Shown in pieces: positions 17,886-25,738 of a stretch of 64,000 nt of DNA. The stretch lies in assembly GCA_023228875.1 (NCBI GenBank), contig JALOAG010000005.1, positions 62,001 through 126,000 on the forward strand, given 5' to 3'. Origin of the DNA: Bacteroidia bacterium. GTDB lineage: Bacteria > Bacteroidota > Bacteroidia > NS11-12g > UBA955. The notes under the pieces were generated by a model that ran no database searches, had not been told where the DNA came from, and worked only from the letters and a program-made list of their open reading frames with translations. Position 1 is the first letter of the stretch, and each line of letters starts with the position of its first letter. The position numbers were made by a program, and so were the translations under genes.

Positions 17886-19262
17886 ATGAAAAAATTATTA
17901 GCACTTCTCTTTTTAATTCCGATGTCCATTAACGGTATTCGTGCGCAAGATGATGCCGTTGTCAAATTAATTATCACTAATAATGGTATTTATTTCAATC
18001 TAAGCGACATCTTTATGTTTAGAATGAATGACGAAAAATTTGTGTTAAATATGGCTTTCCATACTCATGGCGAAGAAACAATATTATATATTCCTGTTGT
18101 GCAAGGACAGACAGAGATGGTTAGGTTGTTGTATGATAATAAAGAACGGAAATACATTGATATTTTTTTACCGGATGGCGACACAACCATAGTGAAAATT
18201 GATTATCAGAAGAATGTAAAACACCCGGTTATTCTAAAAGGAAATATTAACCAAGACTACTACGAATTTATTCATAAAAAAGAAAAATATGAATCTGATT
18301 TGGATGAATTAATGAGTGCGTATTGGCGAGCAGAGGCTAAAAAAGACAAAAAAGATATTTTGAAAAAAATGGAAGAAAACAAGAAGGCATTTGAAGCAGA
18401 CTACTTCTATTTTACCAAAAAAAATCAAAGGAACGTGTTGAGTGCTTATATCTATAATACGCCCATCAAAGATTTCAACTATAAAGTATCAGTAAAAGAG
18501 CATAAGAAAGATTTGATTGAAAATTACTGGAAGAATATCAATCTAACGGATACTCGATTGTTGCATACATTTCTCTACAGAGACCTTTTAGAAGAATATA
18601 TTAGTTTTTATTTTGATGAAAATTTGTCTCCTTATGAACAAGATTCAATGTTAATGGTTGGTGTAAAGAAAGCGATGGATGCGTTTTCTGAAACAGAAGC
18701 ACATAGAAATTTTGCTTATAATTTCTTAATTAATGGTTTTGAATCACAACAAAATACAGAGTTAATCAGCTATATAACCATTCACTATGCCGCACCTGAA
18801 CAGTGTGATACAGAAGGGACAGAAAGTTCTGTTGATAAAGTTGCGCAAGCAAATGAAAGAATGAGACCCGGTAAACCCGCTCCCGAACTCCCTTTGCTCA
18901 ATACGGATGGGTCTCCTCTCACACTGCGTGAGATTAAGTCAGATACAGTTTTGGTTTTGTTTTTTTCGAGCCAGTGTTCGCATTGCGTAAAAGCATTGCC
19001 TGAACTTGATAAAATGATTCGCAATACACATATTCAGGTTGTAGCTGTTTCAACTGATAAGGATGAAACGGAATATAGCAGATATATCAAAAAGTATCCC
19101 GACTGGATTCATTATTGTGATTTTCGTGCCGGTGATTCCAGACCCGTAAGAGAGTATAATATCAGCAGTACTCCGACTTTTATTCTCCTTGATAAAGATA
19201 GAAGGATCATTGACAAATACAGGACTGTTGATCAGCTTAGACAAGTCATTTTAAAAAAATGA
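17886..19262 (+). CDS. TlpA-like thioredoxin-domain protein, exported
   Basis: A 458-residue protein with an N-terminal signal peptide (cleavage near IRAQ, about residue 21). About 300 residues without recognisable catalytic motifs precede a C-terminal thioredoxin fold starting near MRPGKPAPELPLL. The redox motif is CSHC in FFSSQCSHCVKALPELD, and the cis-proline is in ISSTPTFILLDK. It probably acts as a periplasmic thiol-disulfide reductase or oxidase. Long TlpA-like proteins with an N-terminal accessory domain are common in Bacteroidota. Its stop overlaps the start of the next TPR gene by four bases (ATGA), so the two are translationally coupled. Confidence 0.82.
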   Translation: MKKLLALLFLIPMSINGIRAQDDAVVKLIITNNGIYFNLSDIFMFRMNDEKFVLNMAFHTHGEETILYIPVVQGQTEMVRLLYDNKERKYIDIFLPDGDTTIVKIDYQKNVKHPVILKGNINQDYYEFIHKKEKYESDLDELMSAYWRAEAKKDKKDILKKMEENKKAFEADYFYFTKKNQRNVLSAYIYNTPIKDFNYKVSVKEHKKDLIENYWKNINLTDTRLLHTFLYRDLLEEYISFYFDENLSPYEQDSMLMVGVKKAMDAFSETEAHRNFAYNFLINGFESQQNTELISYITIHYAAPEQCDTEGTESSVDKVAQANERMRPGKPAPELPLLNTDGSPLTLREIKSDTVLVLFFSSQCSHCVKALPELDKMIRNTHIQVVAVSTDKDETEYSRYIKKYPDWIHYCDFRAGDSRPVREYNISSTPTFILLDKDRRIIDKYRTVDQLRQVILKK

Positions 19263-19867
19263 AATCCTTATATCTATATCTGTTTTGTGCATTTATTGTC
19301 ATGCTTCAACCCGACTGCTTGTTTGCTCAAGGAGATGTATATGCACAAGGCAATATTGAAATGCGAGAAGGCAATTACCAACAGGCAGAATATTACTATA
19401 AAATCGCTTTAGAAAGAGAACCTAAGAACGTGTTGATTAGTAACGCTTTGGGAATCTGTTTAATGGCTCAAAAGAAATATTTGGAAGCGGATAAAGTGTT
19501 TGAGTCTGCAATTGAATTGGATACTAATTATCAAACAACATTTTGGAATTTGGCTAAAAGTGCCACCTATCAACGTAAAGATAGTGTTGCAATTGATTGG
19601 TATGAACGTTTTATCAGAGTCGCAGAAAGACAAAAGATTTCTGTTACACAAGCACACTTGAATGTTGTGATGTGTTATGAGCGGATGTTGACGACTACCG
19701 GTATTCTCCAAGAACAGTACTATAACCTTATGCACCATGCAAACCGATTTATGGTTCTTTTCCCCGATGCACCTGAAATTAGACCTTTGCAAGAGTTTTT
19801 ATCTAAATTAGCATCATCAGTCCCTGATTTTAATGTTCCTGGTCAAAGGTTTGTTTACAGGGGATAA
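19259..19867 (+). CDS. Small exported TPR protein
   Basis: A 202-residue protein with a signal peptide (cleavage after LFAQ, about residue 23) followed by TPR units: YAQGNIEMREGNYQQAEYYY (about residue 28), the next two repeats through FWNLAKSA, and DSVAIDWYERFIRVAE. Such proteins mediate protein contacts. The start overlaps the stop of the thioredoxin-domain gene by four bases, which suggests that the two act together in the periplasm. It is the last gene of the operon that begins at 16026; no clear terminator is seen behind it. Confidence 0.8.
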   Translation: MKSLYLYLFCAFIVMLQPDCLFAQGDVYAQGNIEMREGNYQQAEYYYKIALEREPKNVLISNALGICLMAQKKYLEADKVFESAIELDTNYQTTFWNLAKSATYQRKDSVAIDWYERFIRVAERQKISVTQAHLNVVMCYERMLTTTGILQEQYYNLMHHANRFMVLFPDAPEIRPLQEFLSKLASSVPDFNVPGQRFVYRG

Positions 19868-19947
19868 GCCATTTTTAATTCATTCGTTTTAATACAAAAT
19901 CCCAATTTATTCTGTTGAAATAAAATAGGATACACATGATTAATGAG

Positions 19948-19955
19948 TAATTTTG
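19948..19955 (+). promoter_or_regulatory. -7 element for rseP-hscB
   Basis: TAATTTTG then C, 42 bases before the ATG at 19998 (27 bases before the GTG at 19983). Confidence 0.5.
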
Positions 19956-19997
19956 CGCAGCAAATTATAAATAAAAGCACACGTGGGAAATATCACA

Positions 19998-21329
19998 ATG
20001 ATAGGGCAGTTGATTGCAGCTTTGGCAATCTTGGTTACACTGCATGAATTAGGACACTTTTTAGCAGCTAGAGCATTCGGAATCAAAGTCGAAAAATTTT
20101 ATCTCTTTTTTGATGCATGGGGAATTAAGCTTTTTAAGTTTAAGAAAGGCGACACTGAATATGGTATTGGTTGGCTGCCTTTGGGAGGCTATGTAAAGAT
20201 TGCCGGTATGATTGATGAGTCGCTCGATACTAAGCAACTGAAAAGCGAGCCGCAAGCATGGGAATTTAGAGCTAAACCTGCATGGCAACGATTGATTGTG
20301 ATGGTTGCAGGAGTTGTTGTGAATCTGATATTGGGTATTTTTCTCTTCTCCATGGGGATTTTTGGATATGGTGATGAGTATTTACCTATGAAAGCCATCA
20401 ATGAAAATGGAGGTATTGCGGTTTCCGAAATGGGAAGACAATTTGGCTTTGAGACCGGTGATAAAATAATTAGTGCAAATGGTACTCAGATTAAGAAGAT
20501 TGAAAGTCTGTTTGCATCTGATATCATGTTGGCAGATAAAATTGAAATAGAAATTGAGCGTAACGGACAAGTTCAAACGTTGACAATGCCCAAGGATTAC
20601 ATGAATACAATTTCAGCAAACAAAAACGAATTGCCTTTCTTTGCTCGTTATCCTTTGTGGGTTGATTCAGTGTTGACAGAGTCACCTGCCGCTAAAGCCG
20701 GTTTGCAGAAAGGAGACAAAATCAAAGGATTTATTCTTGATAAGGACAAAACAGTCCAGGTGCAATACCAAGATGAGTTGGCACCAGCATTGAATGACTT
20801 TGCAAATAAGCCAATAATGGTAATGATTCAAAGAGGAAGCAATGATTTGTCTCTGCCGATTATGGTTGATTCTACATTGAAGTTGGGATTTCTTGTTCAG
20901 AATGTTTATGCTGACAAAGTTGAAAAGGTTTATTATGGATTAGGAGAGTCTTTTGTTTTAGGGACTACCCGTTCTTTTGGGCTGATAATAGCCAATGCAA
21001 AAGGATTGGGTCAAGTGATTACTGGTAAAATTAAAGCACAAAATGCCCTTCAAGGACCTGTTGCTATTGCTACATACTTTGGAAAAGTGTGGGACTGGCA
21101 AAGGTTTTGGAATTTAACAGCAATCCTCTCACTTATTCTTGCTTTTATGAATTTGTTGCCAATTCCGGCATTGGATGGCGGACACGTATTTTTTCTATTG
21201 ATTGAAATGATTATAGGCAGACCCGTAAATGAAAAAATTATGCATGCAGCGCAAGTTGCCGGAATGATAATCTTGATGGCGTTGATGGTGTTTGTCATAG
21301 GAAATGACATTTTTAGGTTGTTTAAATAG
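19998..21329 (+). CDS. rseP: Site-2 zinc metalloprotease RseP
   Basis: A 443-residue inner-membrane protease. From the ATG at 19998, the zinc motif HELGH is at residues 16-20 in the first helix, and the third zinc ligand is in LLPIPALDGGH (about residue 390) near the C-terminus. Two PDZ-like regions lie between (VNLILGIF marks the second helix; SPAAKAGLQKGDKI a PDZ core). It cleaves transmembrane anti-sigma factors or signal-peptide remnants. A GTG at 19983 would add five residues; the ATG gives the usual length before HELGH. hscB follows after 8 bases. Confidence 0.93.
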   Translation: MIGQLIAALAILVTLHELGHFLAARAFGIKVEKFYLFFDAWGIKLFKFKKGDTEYGIGWLPLGGYVKIAGMIDESLDTKQLKSEPQAWEFRAKPAWQRLIVMVAGVVVNLILGIFLFSMGIFGYGDEYLPMKAINENGGIAVSEMGRQFGFETGDKIISANGTQIKKIESLFASDIMLADKIEIEIERNGQVQTLTMPKDYMNTISANKNELPFFARYPLWVDSVLTESPAAKAGLQKGDKIKGFILDKDKTVQVQYQDELAPALNDFANKPIMVMIQRGSNDLSLPIMVDSTLKLGFLVQNVYADKVEKVYYGLGESFVLGTTRSFGLIIANAKGLGQVITGKIKAQNALQGPVAIATYFGKVWDWQRFWNLTAILSLILAFMNLLPIPALDGGHVFFLLIEMIIGRPVNEKIMHAAQVAGMIILMALMVFVIGNDIFRLFK

Positions 21330-21337
21330 TGTGAGCA

Positions 21338-21850
21338 ATGGATACAAGCAATTATTTTCGTTTTTATGGTTTTGAACCGGAGTTTGAAATTGACGAAAAG
21401 TTGTTAAGAGAAAAGTTTCTTCAAATAAATCGAGACTTTCACCCTGACTTTTTTGCCTTAAATCCTGAAAAACAACAAGAGGCACTTGAAATATCTTCAT
21501 ATAATAACGATGCTTTCAAAACATTAGAAACATTTGAAAAAAGAGTTGCTTATTATCTGAGTTTATACGGTTTATATGATAAAGAAAGCAAAGCCGAACT
21601 CCCCCCTGGTTTTTTAATGGAAGTCATAGATTTGAATGAAGAAGTGGCTGATGCGAAAATGGAGGATAATGCAGAAGCAATAAATGCAGTCAAAAATAAA
21701 TTAGCTGACCTTATGCAAAATTGTATCGCTGAGTTAAAAAAGATGGGATCGCAACTAAAAGGAAATAGTAAAAGAGAGGTGTTGCATCAAGAAGCCAAAA
21801 CCGAATTTCAGAAGTACAAATATTTTAGTCGTTTGTTGTCAAAAATCTAA
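21338..21850 (+). CDS. hscB: Fe-S cluster co-chaperone HscB (J-domain protein)
   Basis: A 170-residue cytosolic protein. The N-terminal J domain includes the HPD motif in FHPDFFALNP (about residue 33), needed to stimulate the Hsp70 HscA. The C-terminal helical domain (about residues 85-170) has the HscB pattern for binding the scaffold IscU. The opening NYFRFYGFEPEFEIDEKLL is typical of HscB rather than DnaJ. It helps transfer Fe-S clusters from IscU. It lies 8 bases after rseP in the same operon; no other isc genes are near. Confidence 0.9.
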   Translation: MDTSNYFRFYGFEPEFEIDEKLLREKFLQINRDFHPDFFALNPEKQQEALEISSYNNDAFKTLETFEKRVAYYLSLYGLYDKESKAELPPGFLMEVIDLNEEVADAKMEDNAEAINAVKNKLADLMQNCIAELKKMGSQLKGNSKREVLHQEAKTEFQKYKYFSRLLSKI

Positions 21851-21903
21851 TTCTATGCAATATTTCATTTTGCTAAATACGAATTTTGCAGAGAATTATA
21901 GGT

Positions 21904-21911
21904 TAATTTTG
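21904..21911 (+). promoter_or_regulatory. -7 element of gldH, near-leaderless
   Basis: TAATTTTG then C, 5 bases before the ATG at 21917, so the mRNA should start at or next to the start codon. Confidence 0.55.
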
Positions 21912-21916
21912 CTTCC

Positions 21917-22387
21917 ATGAGAATTATAATTGCATTATTCCTATTGTCAGTTGCTGTAACGTCTTGCGATTCAAAGACTTTAATCAATGAAAAGTCCTAC
22001 CTGCCTGAGTCAGGTTGGTCTTATGATAATATACCGTCTTTCCCTTTTGTAATTGAAGATACGTCAATTTGCTATAATGTGGGATTGAACCTGCAAATCA
22101 CAGAGGAATATAAATACCGAAATATATACATGCTTGTACACTTGCGCGATCCGGACAGCAAAGATGTGGTAAATAGGATTGAACTGGATTTGGCTTCAGT
22201 TGAAGGTAAATGGTTGGGAAGTGGTTCAGGGAGCACTAAGTCATATAATCTGCCAATTAGCCAAGATTTATGTCTTAAAAAAATTGGAAGATATGCAATT
22301 GGATTTGAGCAAAATATGCGTGATACAGTCTTGCAGAATGTAAAATATGTTGGTGCATCAATCTCAAAAGGGAATCCGGTATTTTAA
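21917..22387 (+). CDS. gldH: Gliding motility lipoprotein GldH
   Basis: A 156-residue lipoprotein with signal peptide and lipobox cysteine in AVTSCDSK (about residue 17). The sequence SGWSYDNIPSFPFVIEDTS, the strand NIYMLVHLRDPDSK, the block GKWLGSGSGSTKSY and the C-terminal IGFEQNMRDTVLQNV follow the GldH family order. In flavobacteria GldH is needed for gliding and for chitin use and belongs to the Gld/T9SS set. It has its own promoter, and a phosphopantetheinyl transferase gene follows after 13 bases. Whether this organism glides cannot be told. Confidence 0.85.
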   Translation: MRIIIALFLLSVAVTSCDSKTLINEKSYLPESGWSYDNIPSFPFVIEDTSICYNVGLNLQITEEYKYRNIYMLVHLRDPDSKDVVNRIELDLASVEGKWLGSGSGSTKSYNLPISQDLCLKKIGRYAIGFEQNMRDTVLQNVKYVGASISKGNPVF

Positions 22388-22400
22388 TGATGCTTTCTGA

Positions 22401-23015
22401 ATGCCACTCATTTATCAATCTGAAATAAAAAACAAGGCGGTTGTTGGCGTATGGCATATCCAAGAACCCATTTCTTTTTTTCTTGAACAACTCAACGAAA
22501 ATCAGGTTCCTGATGAAAAGTTAGAGAGCCGTAAGTTTGAAAAATTGGGAACAAGCTATTTGTTGAATGTTTTAGCAAAAAGAAGTATTCACCATACTGT
22601 GGTGTATGATACATTTGGTAAACCTTTTTTAGAGGATAGTGCTGATTCAGTTTCATTTTCACACAAGAAAAATCATGTAGCTGTCATGCTTGCTAATGAT
22701 AAACTATTGCCGGGAATTGACATAGAAACTGTTTGCAACTTGCCGGTAAAACTTGCTCCAAAGTTTGTATCAGATAATGACATAATCCCGGATGGAATTT
22801 TAACTGTTGATCAAAAATTTACTTTAATCTGGGCTGCAAAAGAATCTTTATACAAAGTGTATGGAAGAAAGGAACTTGATTTCAGGAAAAATATGAGTGT
22901 ACACTTTAAGAGCCCGAATCAACTGGTTGGATTTGTAGAAAAGGATGCAGTAACAATGCAACTTCAGTTACGGTATGAGTTTATTAATAATTTAGTCTTA
23001 GTACATACTCTTTAA
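22401..23015 (+). CDS. 4'-phosphopantetheinyl transferase superfamily protein
   Basis: A 204-residue cytosolic enzyme. The two family motifs are present: GIDIET (about residue 109, Mg-binding) and WAAKESLYK (about residue 150, with the catalytic Glu and Lys). An upstream FSHKKNHVAVML corresponds to the conserved SHS-like segment. It transfers the phosphopantetheine arm from CoA to carrier proteins such as acyl carrier protein. The length fits the Sfp-like or short AcpS2-type forms; the carrier protein is unknown. It is co-transcribed with gldH (gap 13 bases), an arrangement with no obvious functional link. Confidence 0.88.
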   Translation: MPLIYQSEIKNKAVVGVWHIQEPISFFLEQLNENQVPDEKLESRKFEKLGTSYLLNVLAKRSIHHTVVYDTFGKPFLEDSADSVSFSHKKNHVAVMLANDKLLPGIDIETVCNLPVKLAPKFVSDNDIIPDGILTVDQKFTLIWAAKESLYKVYGRKELDFRKNMSVHFKSPNQLVGFVEKDAVTMQLQLRYEFINNLVLVHTL

Positions 23016-23027
23016 GGACGTAAATAC

Positions 23028-23183
23028 TTAACTTCTTTTATCCTTGTTTTTCAACCAAATTCTAAAGATGATAAACATGAGGATAGGGACGCCAATATAA
23101 AAGAGGATGTTATACCATTTACTAAAATCAACCGGTCCGAAAGCATCTGGCTTGGGAGCATCTGTTGGGATTTGAAAAAACAT
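23028..23183 (-). CDS. Predicted 51-residue single-span membrane protein
   Basis: Reading the minus strand from the ATG at 23183 gives an open frame of 51 codons ending TAA at 23028. It has a short polar proline-rich N-terminus (QIPTDAPKPDAFGPVDFS), one hydrophobic helix (YNILFYIGVPILMFIIFRIW, about residues 24-43) and a basic tail (LKNKDKRS) that would stay in the cytoplasm. A minus-strand -7 element (TAGTATTGC, 23203-23210) lies 19 bases before the ATG. The frame fills most of an otherwise empty gap, and composition looks like a real membrane peptide. Function is unknown. It is too short to be certain without homologues. Confidence 0.6.
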   Translation of the reverse strand: MFFQIPTDAPKPDAFGPVDFSKWYNILFYIGVPILMFIIFRIWLKNKDKRS

Positions 23184-23202
23184 GATTGTGAAAGATTTGC
23201 TG

Positions 23203-23210
23203 CAATACTA
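23203..23210 (-). promoter_or_regulatory. -7 element variant for the 51-residue membrane protein
   Basis: It reads TAGTATTG then C on the minus strand (TAnnATTG variant, as at 3120 and 35479), 19 bases before the ATG at 23183. Confidence 0.35.
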
Positions 23211-23310
23211 TGACAAATAAGAACATTGTTTAGAACATTTTCTTCATGAGTGAAAAATAATTAGGCTAACATATTGAAATATAGAGTTATTTTGACCCTT
23301 CTTCTAACCT

Positions 23311-24129
23311 ATGTTTGAACAAATAGTTAAGTATTTAGAAACAATAGATCCAATTATGGCTGCGCTGTTAGCCACTTTGTTCACTTGGTTTCTAACTGCA
23401 TTGGGTGCTGCAATGGTTTTTCTTTTTAAAACCATGAACAAAGTAGTGATGGATGGGATGTTAGGCTTTACAGGTGGTGTGATGATTGCTGCAAGTTGTT
23501 GGAGTTTGTTAATTCCGGCAATTGAAATGTCATCCGGAGAAGGTTTTATAAAGGTATTGCCTGCTGCAATTGGTCTTTCAATCGGAGCAATTTTTCTTTT
23601 TTCTTTAGATAAATTATTACCTCATCTACACATAAGCACAAAAATCACTGAAGGGGTCAAAACTCCTTGGCAAAGGACAACTTTGTTAATTTTAGCAATA
23701 ACCATGCATAATATACCGGAAGGGTTGGCGGTGGGAGTACTCTTTGGAGGTGTAGCTGCAGGAATACCGGAAGCTACAATACCCGCAGCTGTTATATTAG
23801 CAATAGGTATTGGGATTCAAAATTTCCCCGAAGGCATTGCTGTCGCGCTTCCTTTGCGAAGATTAGGTATGAGCAGGAGAAAAAGTTTCTTCTACGGACA
23901 AGCATCTGCTATCGTAGAACCAATTGCAGGTTTCTTAGGTGCTTGGGCTATTACCTTTTTTACACCTGTTTTGCCCTATGCGCTTTCTTTTGCCGCAGGT
24001 GCAATGATATACGTTGTTGTTGAGGAGGTTATACCGGAAACTCAGCAAAATAACAATACAGATGTTGCAACACTTGGTTTTATTGTTGGTTTTATAGTGA
24101 TGATGGTGTTGGATGTCGCTCTTGGATAA
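23311..24129 (+). CDS. ZIP family metal transporter
   Basis: A 272-residue inner-membrane protein with about eight hydrophobic helices. The metal-site motifs of the ZIP family are present: MHNIPEGLAVGVLFG (about residue 131) and GIQNFPEGIAVALPL (about residue 169), in the two central helices. ZIP proteins import zinc or other divalent metals. The GufA-like subgroup is the nearest match in length and motif spacing. Start ATG at 23311. It ends 27 bases before the convergent T9SS cargo gene, with no terminator visible between them. Confidence 0.9.
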   Translation: MFEQIVKYLETIDPIMAALLATLFTWFLTALGAAMVFLFKTMNKVVMDGMLGFTGGVMIAASCWSLLIPAIEMSSGEGFIKVLPAAIGLSIGAIFLFSLDKLLPHLHISTKITEGVKTPWQRTTLLILAITMHNIPEGLAVGVLFGGVAAGIPEATIPAAVILAIGIGIQNFPEGIAVALPLRRLGMSRRKSFFYGQASAIVEPIAGFLGAWAITFFTPVLPYALSFAAGAMIYVVVEEVIPETQQNNNTDVATLGFIVGFIVMMVLDVALG

Positions 24130-24156
24130 CGATTCCGCAGCGCCCGCTGATCTGCT

Positions 24157-25161
24157 TTATGATTTTATTAGATTGCCAATAAATACATTGTCTCCTGATA
24201 TTATTTTGATGTAATACACACCAGGCGCAAGTTCAGAGCCTTCAATTGTTAATTTACCATTCTCAGTTGCTTTTGATGTATATGACATTTGAAGCTTTCC
24301 CTCTATATTAAGTACTTGTATCATTGTTGATTTGTTGTAAGTTTCAGGAAGTGTAACAGTAAACTCATTTGTGAATGGATTGGGATATAAAACCGGCTTA
24401 TTTAAATTTTGTTTTTGATGAAATACAATTGTCTTATAACCAATATGATTTCTACTTCCATCCATATCCACTTGGTAGATTGAATAATAAGTCAGTGTAC
24501 TTGTTAAAAAGTCTTTAAAATTATAAGTATGATTAGCATAAGAAGTGCCATGTCCCTGAACAGTTCCAATTTGTTTCCACGCTTCATCTCCTATCTTCTT
24601 AAAAACTTCAAAATGACTGTTATTTGTTTCTTGGGCGGTTGTCCATGTGAGGGATGCATGGTTGTTGATAATTTCGGCACTAAAGTCAATCAGTTCAACC
24701 GGTAGAGGCGAATAATTAAAACTTACGGTCTGGTAAGGAATTCCTACGCCACTAATAGCAATTTTCACTTGAGTACAAAAAGAAGCGTTATATCCTGAAC
24801 AGTTTCCGTTGATAAAAGAATGTCCCCCTGAGGTTGAAGTGTTTGTTTGTCCAGAACCACCGCCTTTTGGTAAGCTGAAAGACATAATTGAATTATCACA
24901 TTGAATAGTCCCTTGTAAAGTATAGAGAGTTATGGGTGAAATTGTAGTACCTGAACTATTGTGAAAAGAAATTTTGTAGTCAATTTCTGCTCTGTTAAAA
25001 GTACAGTCTCCACCTGTAGGGGTAACAATCAAATCTACTCCCAATACCGTAATTTCTACATAGTCCCCACTGGAAGAATAGACTTTAGTACTGTTTTGAG
25101 AGTAAATAGGGTGAATCAATAGACTGAGGAATAGAATTGATAAAATGTTCTTTAATGACAT
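24157..25161 (-). CDS. T9SS cargo protein with type A C-terminal sorting domain
   Basis: A 334-residue exported protein. A signal peptide (cleavage near IYSQ, about residue 22) is followed by a beta-rich serine/glycine/threonine-rich part with several cysteines. The segment PLPVELIDFSAEIINNHASL is the module often seen before Por sorting domains. The C-terminal sorting domain runs from VLYPNPFTNEFTV (about residue 258) to APGVYYIKIISGDNVF. The protein should cross the outer membrane by T9SS and be cleaved and anchored or released. No enzymatic domain is recognised; it may be an adhesin or surface-layer component. A weak -7 candidate TACTTTTA lies at 25183-25190 on the minus strand. Confidence 0.85.
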   Translation of the reverse strand: MSLKNILSILFLSLLIHPIYSQNSTKVYSSSGDYVEITVLGVDLIVTPTGGDCTFNRAEIDYKISFHNSSGTTISPITLYTLQGTIQCDNSIMSFSLPKGGGSGQTNTSTSGGHSFINGNCSGYNASFCTQVKIAISGVGIPYQTVSFNYSPLPVELIDFSAEIINNHASLTWTTAQETNNSHFEVFKKIGDEAWKQIGTVQGHGTSYANHTYNFKDFLTSTLTYYSIYQVDMDGSRNHIGYKTIVFHQKQNLNKPVLYPNPFTNEFTVTLPETYNKSTMIQVLNIEGKLQMSYTSKATENGKLTIEGSELAPGVYYIKIISGDNVFIGNLIKS

Positions 25162-25466
25162 AGTTTGGTTTTTAAGTTTATATAAAAGTATTTAGTTGTG
25201 CAATCATTTATGATTAGTAAAAAAAGCGTGCGAAGCTATGGTTTTACCAGGTATTTGTGTGTTTTTATTCTATAAATTGATAAAAATATGCCATGATTTC
25301 ATGTGATGTAACCAATTGACAGTCAGTTGTGTAATAGAAGGGTTAATTTATTGTGTTTAAGGAAAGAGATGAAAAGGAGTTTAATCAAGATACAAATCAC
25401 TCAAATCGACTATAATAGGATAGATTGTAGAAGTTTGAATACCTTTGCAGTTCAATTTAGAAAAGT
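25162..25466. promoter_or_regulatory. Divergent control region with three short palindromes
   Basis: No gene is seen here. Inverted repeats: AATCAT-TT-ATGATT at 25202-25215, CATGA-TT-TCATG at 25292-25303, and CAATTGA-CAG-TCAGTTG (one mismatch) at 25313-25329. A plus-strand -7 element TACCTTTG then C is at 25440-25447, 19 bases before the copper-protein ATG. The region separates the T9SS cargo gene (minus) from the copper locus (plus), so one or more palindromes could bind a regulator. Confidence 0.45.
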
Positions 25467-25706
25467 ATGAGCGATCATCAAATGATAATAAAAGTTGACG
25501 GAATGACTTGCAGTAATTGTGCGCGTTCTGTTGAAGGTGCTGTAACGAGTAAGGGTGGAAAGAATGTTGCAGTATACCTGGCTGATAAAGAAGTAGTGTT
25601 TAATCTTTCTCACGATGTTACCTTAGACGAAGTGAAGGCTGCAATTGAGGATAGAGGTTACAAAGTTCTTGAAGATATTAAGCCCAAAGACGAAAAAAAA
25701 AACTAA
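25467..25706 (+). CDS. Heavy-metal-associated domain protein, CopZ-like (zero-frame product of a split copA)
   Basis: A 79-residue HMA domain: Cu(I)-binding GMTCSNC with Cys15 and Cys18, ferredoxin-like fold, and the conserved end ATGAGG-type helix EVKAAIEDRGYKVLED. Alone it would be a cytosolic copper chaperone. It ends in a charged tail KPKDEKKN directly after ten consecutive A (25693-25702). Reading on in the -1 frame from the A-run gives KLSPLQTKFLISLLFTLPFW, the first membrane helix of the copper ATPase, with no stop between. So the frame is probably the N-terminal domain of CopA, released as a separate chaperone when no slippage occurs. Alternatively the A-run length is a sequencing or assembly error and only the fused 707-residue protein exists. 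Confidence 0.85.
   Translation: MSDHQMIIKVDGMTCSNCARSVEGAVTSKGGKNVAVYLADKEVVFNLSHDVTLDEVKAAIEDRGYKVLEDIKPKDEKKN
25693..25703 (+). other. A10 slippery run joining the CopZ and CopA frames
   Basis: Ten A followed by C. In the zero frame the codons are GAA AAA AAA AAC TAA, containing both A_AAA_AAA and A_AAA_AAC, heptamers of the canonical -1 frameshift form. A one-base backward slip (or one extra A in the mRNA) joins the HMA frame to the ATPase frame. The -1 frame is closed upstream by a TGA at 25670-25672, so slippage must occur between there and the TAA at 25704. No strong downstream stem-loop is visible (only AAAC-CAA-GTTT). Confidence 0.6.
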
Positions 25707-25738
25707 GTCCTTTACAAACCAAGTTTCTTATTAGTCTG

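Noticed and set aside
25683..25689. CCCAAAG heptamer, the slippery sequence reported for E. coli copA, just before the A10 run
   Set aside because: Here its phase is CCC AAA G in the zero frame, not C CCA AAG, so tandem slippage to -1 would not occur in the required way; probably coincidence.
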